Assembly: GCF_014203365.1 (NCBI RefSeq)
Contig: NZ_JACHIS010000001.1
Span: forward strand, 744,001 to 808,000
Length of the DNA stretch: 64,000 nt
Direction: 5' to 3'
DNA from: Actinoalloteichus hymeniacidonis
GTDB lineage: Bacteria; Actinomycetota; Actinomycetes; Mycobacteriales; Pseudonocardiaceae
How positions within the stretch are numbered: the stretch's first letter is position 1; every line of letters begins with the position of its first letter. The notes beneath the pieces were generated by a model. It worked only from the letters and a program-made list of their open reading frames with translations. It was not told where the DNA came from and made no database searches. This document shows positions 17,803 through 25,200 of this stretch, piece after piece. A program made the position numbers and the translations under genes.

Positions 17803-19505
17803 GATCCGTGCTGCGCAGAGTCCGCCACGGCCTGCCGACCGGAGTGCTGCTGATAGTGCTCGGGGTGCTGGTCGTGGTCCCCATGCTGTTCATCGCACTG
17901 GCCGCGTTCAGCGACAACGTCCCCCGGCCGGGTTCGGTGGTGGACTCGCTGTCCTTCGACAACTTCGCGATCCTGGGATCCGGCGAGGCGCTGGGCGCCC
18001 TCGGCAACTCGGTGCTGATCGCCGCGTTGGCCTCGGTCTTCGCGATGGCGATCGGCTGCGGACTGGCCTTCCTGGCGGCGCGGGCCGACGTGCCGGGCAA
18101 GCGGTTCCTCTACTTCGTCGGCATCGCGCCGATGTTCCTGCCCTCGCTGGTCGGAGCGCTGGCCTGGTCGCTGCTCGGCAGCCCGGCCACCGGCTTCCTG
18201 AACCTGGTGTTCCAGGGCATCGGGCTGGACATCACGCTGAACGTCTACAGCATGCCGGGCCTGATCATGGTGCTGGCGCTGTACTACGCGCCCTACGCCT
18301 TCTTACTCGTCCACGGCGCGCTGTCGCTGATGAACCCCGACCTCGAAGAGGCGGCGTTCGTGCACGGCGGAACGCGGCGGCGCACCCTGAGCTGGGTGAC
18401 GTTCCCGCTGGCCATGCCCGCGATACTCGGCTCCGGTGTGCTGATCTTCGCGCTGACCATGGAGAACTTCCCGGTCGCGCAGGTGATCGGCAACCCGGGC
18501 CAGATCGAGACGTTGCCGAGTTTCATCTACCGACTGATGAACGCCTCGCCCTCGCGCGGTACCGAGGCGGCGGCGGTGGCGATCGCCCTGACCGCGGTGC
18601 TGCTGGTGGTCACCGCTCTGCAACAGCGCGCGGTGATGCGGCGGAAGTTCACCACCGTCACCGGTAAGGGCGTCAAGGCGAAGCTGGTGTCGTTGGGGCG
18701 CTGGAAGTGGCCGATGTTCGGCCTGGCGATGCTGTACTTCCTGCTCGCGGTGGTGCTGCCGGTGGGCGCGCTGCTGATCGCGGCCTTGCAGAACTCGCCG
18801 TACGTCTCCTCGATCGGCCAGTTGGCCGAGCCGGGCGCACTGTCGTTCTGGAACCTCGGGCAACTCGTCATCTCGTCCGACTTCCTGCAATCGGCGGGCA
18901 ACAGCGCCGTGACCGCGATCCTGGCAGCCGTGATCGGCACCGGAATCAGCTTCGTCGTCGCCTACACCGTCTACCGGACGAACGCCCCGGGCCGCCGAAT
19001 CCTGGAGTTCGTGGCGATGGCCCCACTGGCCGTCCCGGCGATCGTGCTGGGCCTCGGTCTGCTGTGGACCTGGCTGGTCGTCCCACTGCCGATCTACGGC
19101 ACGGTGTTCGTGCTGGTCATCGCGTTCATGGCGGTGTTCCTGCCGCAGGGCTATCGCGGGGTGACCTCGTCGATCCTGCAGGTGGATCGGGATCTGGAGG
19201 ACAGCGCCGTGCTACTCGGTGCCCGCCGCGCCAAGGCGGTGTCCTGGGTGACGCTGCCCTTGATGCGGGTCGGCATGGTCTCGACGGTGTTGCTGCTGCT
19301 CATGCTGTGTATGCGTGAGTTGTCGGCGGCCCTGTTCCTGTTCACCTCGGACACCCGACTGCTGTCGATCCTGATCTTCGACAACTACGACAACGGTGCG
19401 ATGCAGGGCGCCGCCTCCATCAGCCTGCTCTACTGCGTGGTCATCCTGATCATCGCGGTGCTGGCGAAGTCCCTGGGTGCCAAGACCGTGGATGGTGCGC
19501 GATGA
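17799..19505 (+). CDS. ABC transporter permease, double-domain (FbpB/AfuB type)
   Basis: A 568-residue membrane protein with two homologous six-helix halves. Each half has an EAA loop that contacts the ATPase (DLEEAAFVHGGTRRRTLSWVTFPL and DLEDSAVLLGARRAKAVSWVTLPL). The GTG at 17799 overlaps the ATPase stop (GTGA), and the stop overlaps the binding-protein start (ATGA), so the three genes are coupled. Fused double permeases are typical of iron(III)/2-aminoethylphosphonate-type importers. Confidence 0.92.
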   Translation: MRSVLRRVRHGLPTGVLLIVLGVLVVVPMLFIALAAFSDNVPRPGSVVDSLSFDNFAILGSGEALGALGNSVLIAALASVFAMAIGCGLAFLAARADVPGKRFLYFVGIAPMFLPSLVGALAWSLLGSPATGFLNLVFQGIGLDITLNVYSMPGLIMVLALYYAPYAFLLVHGALSLMNPDLEEAAFVHGGTRRRTLSWVTFPLAMPAILGSGVLIFALTMENFPVAQVIGNPGQIETLPSFIYRLMNASPSRGTEAAAVAIALTAVLLVVTALQQRAVMRRKFTTVTGKGVKAKLVSLGRWKWPMFGLAMLYFLLAVVLPVGALLIAALQNSPYVSSIGQLAEPGALSFWNLGQLVISSDFLQSAGNSAVTAILAAVIGTGISFVVAYTVYRTNAPGRRILEFVAMAPLAVPAIVLGLGLLWTWLVVPLPIYGTVFVLVIAFMAVFLPQGYRGVTSSILQVDRDLEDSAVLLGARRAKAVSWVTLPLMRVGMVSTVLLLLMLCMRELSAALFLFTSDTRLLSILIFDNYDNGAMQGAASISLLYCVVILIIAVLAKSLGAKTVDGAR

Positions 19506-20611
19506 GAAAGATCCGAATCCTCGCCAGTCTCGCCGTCGCGGGTTCGCTGGTCGCCGCGGGTTGCGCGCCGCCGCAGTTCACCCCGGTGGTCGACTCCAGC
19601 GCGGAGGTCGACACCTCCGACGGCCTGGTCATCAACGGCGAACGCATCGCCGACGCCGAGGAGCTGGCCGCCGCGAAGGAGGAGGGCCGCATCTCGCTGT
19701 ACAGCGGCTACGTGGAGAACAGCGAGAAAGAGGTCATCAAGGTCTTCGAGGAGGACACCGGCATCAAGGTGGACCTCGTGCGCTTGGTGCCCAACCGGCT
19801 GTCCGAGCGGGTGCTCAGTGAGCAGGGCGCGGGCAGACTCGGCGCCGACGTGGTGCGAACCTCGGACTTCGACATCGCCAGCCGGATGCGCGAGGCAGGC
19901 GTGTTCCAGTCCTACGAGGTCGCCGACTACGACAACATGGACGAGACCGTCCGCTACTTCGACGGCGACTTCTACCGGGTGTTCAACCCGCTCTACACCT
20001 TCGCCTACAACACGGCGTTGGTGGACGAGGAAGACGCGCCGAAGTCCTGGCACGACCTCAACGATGAGCAGTGGAAGGACGACCTGGGCATCACCCAGGT
20101 CGGCGCGGGCGGCAGCTCGCTGACGCTGAACCGGTTCCAAGAGCAGAACCTCGGCGAGGACTTCCTGCCCACGCTGGCCGACCAGAACCCCAGGATCTTC
20201 GACTCCTCCAGTGCCGCGCTGGAAAGCCTGGCGCGCGGCGAGATCCCGGTGGCCACGGCGGTGGTCAGCAGCGTCAACATCGCGGCCAGCAAGAACGCGC
20301 CGGTCAACTTCGTCATCCCCGAGGAGGGCATGGCGGCCTACGACTACTTCGTCGGCATGACCGACGCGGCCGTCAACACCGACGCCGCCGAGCTGTTCCT
20401 AGAGTGGAACCTGTCCAAGCGCGGGCAGGACGTCTTCCGCCAGATCGGCGAATTCCCCGCCAGGGGCGACGTCGAACCCCCGGAGATCCTGTCCCAACAA
20501 CTGCCCACGGCAGACAGCGGCAAGATCGTCCGCATCGACCCCGAGGTACTGATCGCCGCCGCCGAGGGCGACCAACAGCGGTGGAACGGGTTGTTCGGGT
20601 ATCTGGGTTAG
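19502..20611 (+). CDS. ABC transporter substrate-binding lipoprotein
   Basis: A 369-residue protein with a signal peptide ending in the lipobox VAAGC, so it is anchored outside the membrane. The mature part is a type-2 periplasmic-binding fold of the Fe3+/polyamine class: ISLYSGYVENSEKEVIKVFEEDTGIKVDLVR, then GADVVRTSDFD, FAYNTALV and AAELFLEWNLSKRGQDVF. It lacks an obvious paired-tyrosine iron site, so a non-iron ligand is plausible. It is the last gene of the operon and is followed by a strong terminator. Confidence 0.9.
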   Translation: MRKIRILASLAVAGSLVAAGCAPPQFTPVVDSSAEVDTSDGLVINGERIADAEELAAAKEEGRISLYSGYVENSEKEVIKVFEEDTGIKVDLVRLVPNRLSERVLSEQGAGRLGADVVRTSDFDIASRMREAGVFQSYEVADYDNMDETVRYFDGDFYRVFNPLYTFAYNTALVDEEDAPKSWHDLNDEQWKDDLGITQVGAGGSSLTLNRFQEQNLGEDFLPTLADQNPRIFDSSSAALESLARGEIPVATAVVSSVNIAASKNAPVNFVIPEEGMAAYDYFVGMTDAAVNTDAAELFLEWNLSKRGQDVFRQIGEFPARGDVEPPEILSQQLPTADSGKIVRIDPEVLIAAAEGDQQRWNGLFGYLG

Positions 20612-20626
20612 GAACTAGTCGCCGGG

Positions 20627-20675
20627 AGCACGTCGGTTGCGCTGGGTTTCTCGATCAGCGCGCCGACGTGCTTTC
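20627..20675 (+). terminator. Rho-independent-type hairpin after the ABC operon
   Basis: AGCACGTCGG (20627-20636) pairs with CCGACGTGCT (20663-20672). Inside, GCGCTG pairs with CAGCGC, extending the stem, and TTC follows. The T-run is short, as is usual in high-GC actinobacteria. Confidence 0.7.
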
Positions 20676-20695
20676 GTGGCTTTCAAGGTGGTGGC

Positions 20696-20845
20696 TTAGC
20701 GGGTCGGGATGAAGTGGTTGGTGTCATCGGCTGAGCCGTTTCCGGCTGCGACGCGGGTGAGTTCGTCCAGTGCCGCACGGCGGGCTTGACGGACCTCTTC
20801 GCTCTCGACGCTCTCGCTGGGGCGGTTGTCCGGATTCGTGTTCAT
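20696..20845 (-). CDS. Small hypothetical protein, 49 residues
   Basis: A short acidic/polar ORF from ATG 20845, MNTNPDNRPSESVESEE..., ending in HFIPTR. It has high GC at third codon positions and a weak AGGGA ribosome site. No signal peptide or membrane segment is visible. I do not recognise it; the conserved-looking aromatic C-terminus would fit a small regulator or a peptide precursor, but no maturation enzyme is nearby. It lies between the ABC operon terminator and a fossil CRISPR repeat. Confidence 0.4.
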   Translation of the reverse strand: MNTNPDNRPSESVESEEVRQARRAALDELTRVAAGNGSADDTNHFIPTR

Positions 20846-20896
20846 GGGATGGTCCCTGGTCTTCGTTGGGGTTGCTTGGCGCGGCTGGATCGCAGC

Positions 20897-20936
20897 GACT
20901 CGCCTCCGCTTGCGCGGAGCGAACCTTTGCGACGTG
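20897..20936. repeat. Solitary degenerate CRISPR repeat with leader stub
   Basis: Positions 20897-20924 match 24 of 28 bases of the repeat of the arrays at 25.2 and 27.5 kb, keeping the dyad around CTCCGC and GCGGAG apart from one change. The next bases (CTTTGCGACGTG) resemble the start of the shared array leader (CTTTCGCGACCTG). No second repeat lies within 150 bp either side. Confidence 0.6.
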
Positions 20937-21061
20937 TAGATGGTGAGGCGGGAGCCGCATGGAGAATGCCGCGCCGTCATGCGGGCCGCTCAAGGTGTCA
21001 GCTGCGGCCCGCATGACGGCTCATGCGCGGCTTGGGTAATTCTCCCGGCGCAATGCAGTAC

Positions 21062-21796
21062 TCAGCTGCCGGCCAGCGTGCGGTCGAGCAGGGGAAGCAG
21101 CCGGTCCCAATGGTGTTGTAGGGCGGCGGGGTTGTAGGCGTCGGTGTCGGACATGGTGAAGCCGTGGATGGTGCCGGGGTAGATCTCGGAGGTGTAGTCG
21201 ACACCTGCGGCATCCAGGGCTCGGTTGAGTTCGCCGAGATCCTCGGTCGTCAGGTCCGTCTCGGCGTGACCGAAGTGGACCGCGCAGGTGAGGCGGTGCA
21301 GGCTGTCGGGTCCGTCGGCGCCCACGGGGCCGTGGAAGCTGGCCAATGCGGCCACCTGACCGGGATGGGCAACGGCGGTGCGCATCGCTAGGAGACCGCC
21401 GATGCAGTAGCCGGTCACCGCGACCGGACCGGCGCTGACCTCGGGTTGGCTGGTGAGGAACTTCAGGTAGGCGTCGGCGTCGCTCAGGACGTGTTCGGCG
21501 GTGTGCGCCTCGATCAGGGGCATGAACCGATCGACGAGTGCAGGCCGGACGTCTTCGCCGATGTGTTCGGGAAGGTCGATCACCGGTGTGGGGCCTTGCC
21601 GGTAGAAGAAGTTGGGAACGAGCACGTAGTACCCGTGCTCGGCCAGTTCGCGGGCCATCTCCCGCAGTGCGGGACGAATTCCGAAGGCATCCGCGTACAT
21701 CAACACCCCGGGGTGCTGCCCGCCCTTGTCGGGGAAAGCAGCGAAGGCGTCGGCCTGACCGTCTTCGGTGGGAATGTGCAGCATCTTGCTGGGCAT
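21062..21796 (-). CDS. Dienelactone hydrolase family protein
   Basis: A 244-residue alpha/beta hydrolase starting MPSKMLHIPTEDGQADAF, with AGGAG eight bases before ATG 21796. The nucleophile elbow is GYCIGG, with Cys as in dienelactone hydrolase rather than Ser. YPGTIHGF supplies the catalytic His, and an Asp lies in the HAETDL region. Relatives hydrolyse dienelactones in aromatic degradation, but many are general esterases. It is not in an aromatic-degradation cluster, so the substrate is open. It stands alone, downstream of the Cys-rich gene run. Confidence 0.87.
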   Translation of the reverse strand: MPSKMLHIPTEDGQADAFAAFPDKGGQHPGVLMYADAFGIRPALREMARELAEHGYYVLVPNFFYRQGPTPVIDLPEHIGEDVRPALVDRFMPLIEAHTAEHVLSDADAYLKFLTSQPEVSAGPVAVTGYCIGGLLAMRTAVAHPGQVAALASFHGPVGADGPDSLHRLTCAVHFGHAETDLTTEDLGELNRALDAAGVDYTSEIYPGTIHGFTMSDTDAYNPAALQHHWDRLLPLLDRTLAGS

Positions 21797-21914
21797 GAGT
21801 TCTCCTGTCGTGGTTGACGTGTCGTGTGCTTCGGCAACACGACAGGAGGCGGAGCCCGCGCAACGGCGTCGGATCCGCAAATCGATAGCGGGCCGGCCCC
21901 GGCCCGTACGGCGC

Positions 21915-22544
21915 TCAGTGGAGCACCGGGTCACCAATCCGCGTGTGGCGCAAGGCCGTCCCGGTAGTCATCGCCGCATAACGTAGCTCATTGGGCAGGA
22001 CGCTGCGGGATCGGCAATGGCTATGCCGAACACGGCACGAATTGTCGAACCGCGTCCACCTCGGTGCCGACTCTCGCTTTCTCATTCGGGATAACGACAG
22101 CAGCAGGCATAGCGTGCAGGGCATTCCGTCGCCTGCCGTGACCTGGTCTGCGGTGCCGTCGAAGACCTCGCCGCAGCGGGCGATGAGCATGGGGCTCGGG
22201 GTGGTCGTCGCCTCGATCTCCACGATATGGACCGGTGTCGCCGAGGTACGGCGCAGAAACAACCGAATGACCTCGTCGACGGTGTCGATTTCCGGTGGTC
22301 GGCCTTCGAGAACCACACGGCAATCGGGACAGTCGGCGGCGTGGGTGGCGGGGATGCCCGGTAGTACCTCGGCAGGGCGTGGGCCGATGGTGACGGGCGT
22401 TCCACAGAGCGCGGTGACCCGATCGCCGCTGGTGGGAACGGGTTGGCCGGTGTCGACGAAGACGAGGTGTCGGTCGAGGATCAGGCCGACCATCGGACAC
22501 ACGTCCTGCTCGATGAGCATCGGTTCTTCTGCGGGGCCGCTCAT
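21915..22544 (-). CDS. Cys-rich hypothetical protein with two zinc-binding-like units
   Basis: A 209-residue protein starting MSGPAEEPMLIEQDVCPMV. It contains two similar Cys units: ALCGTPVTIG...ADCPDC and ARCGEVF...MPCTLC, each spaced like a zinc ribbon. The region between them (IDTVDEVIRLFLRRTSATPVHIVEIEA) looks folded. The last ~55 residues are Arg-rich and less natural, so the true end may differ through a sequencing or natural frameshift. Its ATG overlaps the stop of the upstream 32-codon ORF by 4 bp. The family is not recognised; nucleic-acid or metal binding is only a guess. Last gene of a tightly coupled run. Confidence 0.55.
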   Translation of the reverse strand: MSGPAEEPMLIEQDVCPMVGLILDRHLVFVDTGQPVPTSGDRVTALCGTPVTIGPRPAEVLPGIPATHAADCPDCRVVLEGRPPEIDTVDEVIRLFLRRTSATPVHIVEIEATTTPSPMLIARCGEVFDGTADQVTAGDGMPCTLCLLLSLSRMRKRESAPRWTRFDNSCRVRHSHCRSRSVLPNELRYAAMTTGTALRHTRIGDPVLH

Positions 22545-22639
22545 CGCCGGGATCGCAGTTCGGCCAGTAGGAACGGACGAACTCGCAGCGCGGGCAGTCG
22601 CCGGAGCGTGCCCACCATGGCAAACGTGGTGATGGTCAT
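22541..22639 (-). CDS. Possible 32-residue coupled ORF
   Basis: This short frame (MTITTFAMVGTLRRLPALRV...) overlaps its upstream neighbour by ATGA at 22636-22639 and its downstream neighbour by ATGA at 22541-22544. Both junctions are what coupled genes show. However, the overlapping frame from TTG 22623 encodes a more natural Cys motif (SGDCPRCEFVRSYWPNCD), so one of the two may be a shadow or a frameshifted gene. No function can be suggested. Confidence 0.3.
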   Translation of the reverse strand: MTITTFAMVGTLRRLPALRVRPFLLAELRSRR

Positions 22640-22875
22640 CGGACCACCGCCGACAGTCGCTGCCGTGCTGGTCGGGCGATGGTCAGACAGGCCGGACACC
22701 GTTGCTCGTCGTAATAGGGCAGCGCGATCGGTGTGCGGTTCAGAGCGGTGAAGGTGGTCGACGGGTCGCAGTCTGGGCGGACGTTGATCCGGTCATCACG
22801 GGTCCAGTGTTCGCTGGCGGCGCGATGGGTGTCGCACGCCCGAACGCTGCGGACGAACCACGGCCGGTCGGGCAT
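22636..22875 (-). CDS. Small Cys-pair protein, 79 residues
   Basis: It starts MPDRPWFVRSVRACDTHRAAS and has CDTH near the N-terminus, a central Cys, and a CPAC pair (YYDEQRCPACLTIA) near the C-terminus, consistent with a single zinc ribbon. ATG 22875 shares bases with the upstream stop (TGATG); GTG 22878 is an equally coupled alternative. The third-position GC is high, which supports coding. It is part of a run of small genes on the minus strand. Function unknown. Confidence 0.6.
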   Translation of the reverse strand: MPDRPWFVRSVRACDTHRAASEHWTRDDRINVRPDCDPSTTFTALNRTPIALPYYDEQRCPACLTIARPARQRLSAVVR

Positions 22876-23348
22876 CACGGCGCACCACCGGCGATGGTCG
22901 CGGCCAGGTCGGTCGGGACGATTGCGGCGGCGGATTCTGTCCCGCTGACCAGTCCATGGGCGTGTTTCAGCGCCCAACACAACTCCGGCAACCGGTGGGT
23001 GTGGACGGACCAGCGGCCCAGGATCGACTGCGTGTTGCGAATGGTGACCAGGGCGCTCTCATCGCCCGGATCGGCGACGAGCAGTTCTCGATCCTCCAGG
23101 CCGTTGCCTATGGCGGGCACCGTGATGTCCCGGCGCCGTCGATACCGCAGCGCGTTGATCACCTCCGTCGTAGCGCCTGTGGTGAGGGCGGCCAGGCTCG
23201 GCCGCCGCGCCGGATGATGGCCCTCTACGAGGATGTGTCCCTGGGCTCGGTTGCAGCTCACCGCCACCCACATCGATCGAGACGGTGTGCCCAGCAGCAC
23301 GGCGGGCACCCATTCCGACCACTGGGCCGGATCGCGAAAAGACCTCAC
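22875..23348 (-). CDS. Hypothetical protein, 157 residues
   Basis: It starts VRSFRDPAQWSEWVPAVLLGTPSRSMWVAVSCNRAQGH at GTG 23348, with GGAGG seven bases upstream, and overlaps the previous stop by 4 bp. The sequence is soluble and mixed alpha/beta, with many Arg and His in the middle and hydrophobic strands such as DRELLVADPGDESALVTIRNTQSILGRW. I do not recognise the family. It is the longest member with no Cys motif in this coupled run and may be the functional partner of the small zinc-ribbon-like proteins. Confidence 0.6.
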   Translation of the reverse strand: MRSFRDPAQWSEWVPAVLLGTPSRSMWVAVSCNRAQGHILVEGHHPARRPSLAALTTGATTEVINALRYRRRRDITVPAIGNGLEDRELLVADPGDESALVTIRNTQSILGRWSVHTHRLPELCWALKHAHGLVSGTESAAAIVPTDLAATIAGGAP

Positions 23349-23551
23349 GATGAAACCTCCAATTCGACAGCCAGGGAAGACCCGGCCTCGGCGGCACAAC
23401 GCGCCAGAATCGACAGCACCGACACCGAATGCGGGCGCGAACGCCTTCGGTGGGCTCGGACCGGCCGCGCCTTCGGCGGCCGATAACCCCAGAACGCCAA
23501 CGCGGAACCGATAACCAGGAGCCCGAGCCCGATCGCCAGTAGCCCGGTCAC
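23345..23551 (-). CDS. Small single-pass membrane protein, 68 residues
   Basis: GTG 23551 gives MTGLLAIGLGLLVIGSALAFWGYRPPKARP..., one N-terminal hydrophobic helix followed by a basic stretch and a soluble C-terminal segment (SVLSILARCAAEAGSSLAVELEV). The topology should be N-out or a signal anchor with a cytosolic basic loop. It opens the coupled run of four or five small genes and lies divergent from the XRE regulator at 23804. Function unknown. Confidence 0.5.
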   Translation of the reverse strand: MTGLLAIGLGLLVIGSALAFWGYRPPKARPVRAHRRRSRPHSVSVLSILARCAAEAGSSLAVELEVSS

Positions 23552-23700
23552 AAAGCCCCCGGTGAGCGGTGCCGGGGCGGGCAGCCGATTCTCGGTAGAG
23601 AGCGGAGATTCGGCCCCGAGATGGTCGAGCGATGCAATGTGCGACCGAAGATCTCAAAGCTGCATGTCATGGAGACCCTTTCGGAGTCCGAGCTGGGTTG

Positions 23701-23746
23701 CCAGATGTTTCCGATTGTGTCCATGTCACCATCTGGAAACATGTGG
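23701..23746. promoter_or_regulatory. Inverted repeat, candidate XRE operator
   Basis: CCAGATGTTTCC (23701-23712) is repeated inverted as GGAAACATGTGG (23735-23746), 11 of 12 positions pairing, 22 bp between. It lies in the divergent region between the small-gene run and the XRE regulator, a natural place for an autoregulatory operator. Confidence 0.5.
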
Positions 23747-23803
23747 AACAAGTCCACGATTGGGCGAATCGGAAGAGATCTAGACGTCGATACGCTGCGT
23801 CGC

Positions 23804-24658
23804 ATGACTGTCACGCCCACGCCCAAGGCTGTTGCGCTCGGTGCTGCGCTGCGCCGAGCTCGGGAGGATGTCGGGCTCAGCGCGCGTGCGCTGTCACTCA
23901 AGATGCATCTGACCGCCTCCACCGTGAGTCGATGGGAATCGGGCGCCCGCTCGCCGCGACCGGTTGACGTTGCTGCGGTTCTGGCGGTCCTTGGAGTGCC
24001 GGAGGAAGAACGCGAAGAGCTGGTCGAGATGGCGCGGAGCACAGCGAACCGACAGTGGATCGCCGCGGGCTTGCCCGAGCAGAGACGGGCACTGACCGCG
24101 TTGCTCGAAGCGGAGCGCGACGCCGCTGAGATCGTTTGCCTTTCGCCGCTGCTGATTCCCGGTCTCATGCAAACCAGTGCTTACGCGCGGGCGATCATGA
24201 GCGGCGGTGGCGTACCTCAGGACGAGGTGGAGACACGAGTTCGAGTCAGGATCGGGCGACGCGAGGTCTACGCCCGACGGGATCGACCGGTGAAGGTTCT
24301 TGCGATCCTCGGTGAAGGCGCGCTACGCAGGATGGTCGGCGGTCGCACGGTGCTGGTCAGTCAACTGCGTGTGCTCATCGACGAGGCTTCTCTCCCTACC
24401 GTCGATCTGAGGATCATTCCCCACTCCGCTGGTTGGAGCCCCGATCTCGAAGGTTCGTTCGACCTGCTTACCTTCCCCGACACGCGTGACCCGATCGTCC
24501 ACATCGAAAACCGGAGAAGCGCGCTCTTCTTTCACGAGTTGGACGACGTAGAGGCGTACCGCGAGTCGCTGGATACGGTCATGAGTGTGGCGATGAGCCC
24601 GGAGGCATCGATCGAGTTCATCGCCGATGTCATCAAGGACTTGGAGACGACACCATGA
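23804..24658 (+). CDS. XRE-family regulator with DUF5753-like C-terminus
   Basis: A 284-residue protein starting MTVTPTPKAVALGAALRRARED. The helix-turn-helix is LSARALSLKMHLTASTVSRWESGARSP. The rest (RQWIAAGLPEQRRALTALLEAERDAAEIVCLSPLLIPGLMQTSAYARAIM...) is the DUF5753 type found in many actinobacterial regulators paired with DUF397 proteins, the class to which Streptomyces developmental regulators belong. ATG 23804 is chosen because a TACGCT hexamer lies 7 bp upstream (leaderless). Its stop overlaps the following DUF397 gene (ATGA). Confidence 0.88.
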   Translation: MTVTPTPKAVALGAALRRAREDVGLSARALSLKMHLTASTVSRWESGARSPRPVDVAAVLAVLGVPEEEREELVEMARSTANRQWIAAGLPEQRRALTALLEAERDAAEIVCLSPLLIPGLMQTSAYARAIMSGGGVPQDEVETRVRVRIGRREVYARRDRPVKVLAILGEGALRRMVGGRTVLVSQLRVLIDEASLPTVDLRIIPHSAGWSPDLEGSFDLLTFPDTRDPIVHIENRRSALFFHELDDVEAYRESLDTVMSVAMSPEASIEFIADVIKDLETTP

Positions 24659-24879
24659 CGCGCCTCGTTGAGCACGCTGGCTGGCGGAAGTCGCGCCGCT
24701 CGCAGAACACCAGCAACTGTGTGGAAATCAGACATGCCGCTGAGCAGGTGGGCATCAGGGACACGAAGAACCGAGCTGGCGGGGTTCTTATCGTCGACTG
24801 CGCTGCGTTCGGTTTCTTCCTCAATGCGATCAAATCCAACAGCCTTGGTGATCGATCATCGGCGGAGCTTGCTGATTGA
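24655..24879 (+). CDS. DUF397 protein (first copy)
   Basis: A 74-residue protein, MTRLVEHAGWRKSRRSQNTSNCVEI..., with the DUF397 core W-RKSRRS...NCVEI...GIRDTKN. These small proteins are encoded beside DUF5753-type XRE regulators and modulate them, probably as antagonists; the exact mechanism is poorly known. It is coupled to the regulator by a 4-bp overlap and followed by a paralogous copy. Confidence 0.85.
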   Translation: MTRLVEHAGWRKSRRSQNTSNCVEIRHAAEQVGIRDTKNRAGGVLIVDCAAFGFFLNAIKSNSLGDRSSAELAD

Positions 24880-24924
24880 GCCCTGGCTATGCTGCGAAGA
24901 GCGGCCTGGAGACGGAGCAGGAGC

Positions 24925-25119
24925 ATGATGACCGCACACCCCATGACATGGCGTAAAGCCGCCCGCAGCGGCTCGACCTCGAACTGTGTCGAGATCGGGC
25001 GCGGGTCCGAACTGGTCGGCATCCGCGACACCAAGAACCGGGCCGGTGGGACTCTCATGGTCAACCCGGCCTCCTTCGGCGCCTTCCTCAACGCGGTGAA
25101 GACCGACCGCATGAGTTGA
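24925..25119 (+). CDS. DUF397 protein (second copy)
   Basis: A 64-residue paralogue of the preceding protein (WRKAARSGSTSNCVEIGRGSELVGIRDTKNRAGGTLMVN). Both share GIRDTKNRAGG and the FLNA end, showing tandem duplication. ATG 24925 is preceded by GGAGCAGGAGC. It is the last gene before the first CRISPR array. Two DUF397 proteins for one regulator could give two signals or be redundant. Confidence 0.8.
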   Translation: MMTAHPMTWRKAARSGSTSNCVEIGRGSELVGIRDTKNRAGGTLMVNPASFGAFLNAVKTDRMS

Positions 25120-25200
25120 CACTCCGGCCACCAGCGGCGTCGGACTGAGTAGCGAAGCCGACGCCGCTCGGCCGACCGAGCGAACGCATTCCTGTCGTTC

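Noticed and set aside
16705-20611. Ferric iron uptake operon
   Set aside because: The ABC class fits, but the prpF-like leader gene, LysR control and lack of an evident iron-tyrosine motif make a carboxylate importer more likely.
20696-25200. Integrative conjugative element around the Cys-rich genes
   Set aside because: No integrase, replication or transfer gene and no tRNA attachment site is visible.
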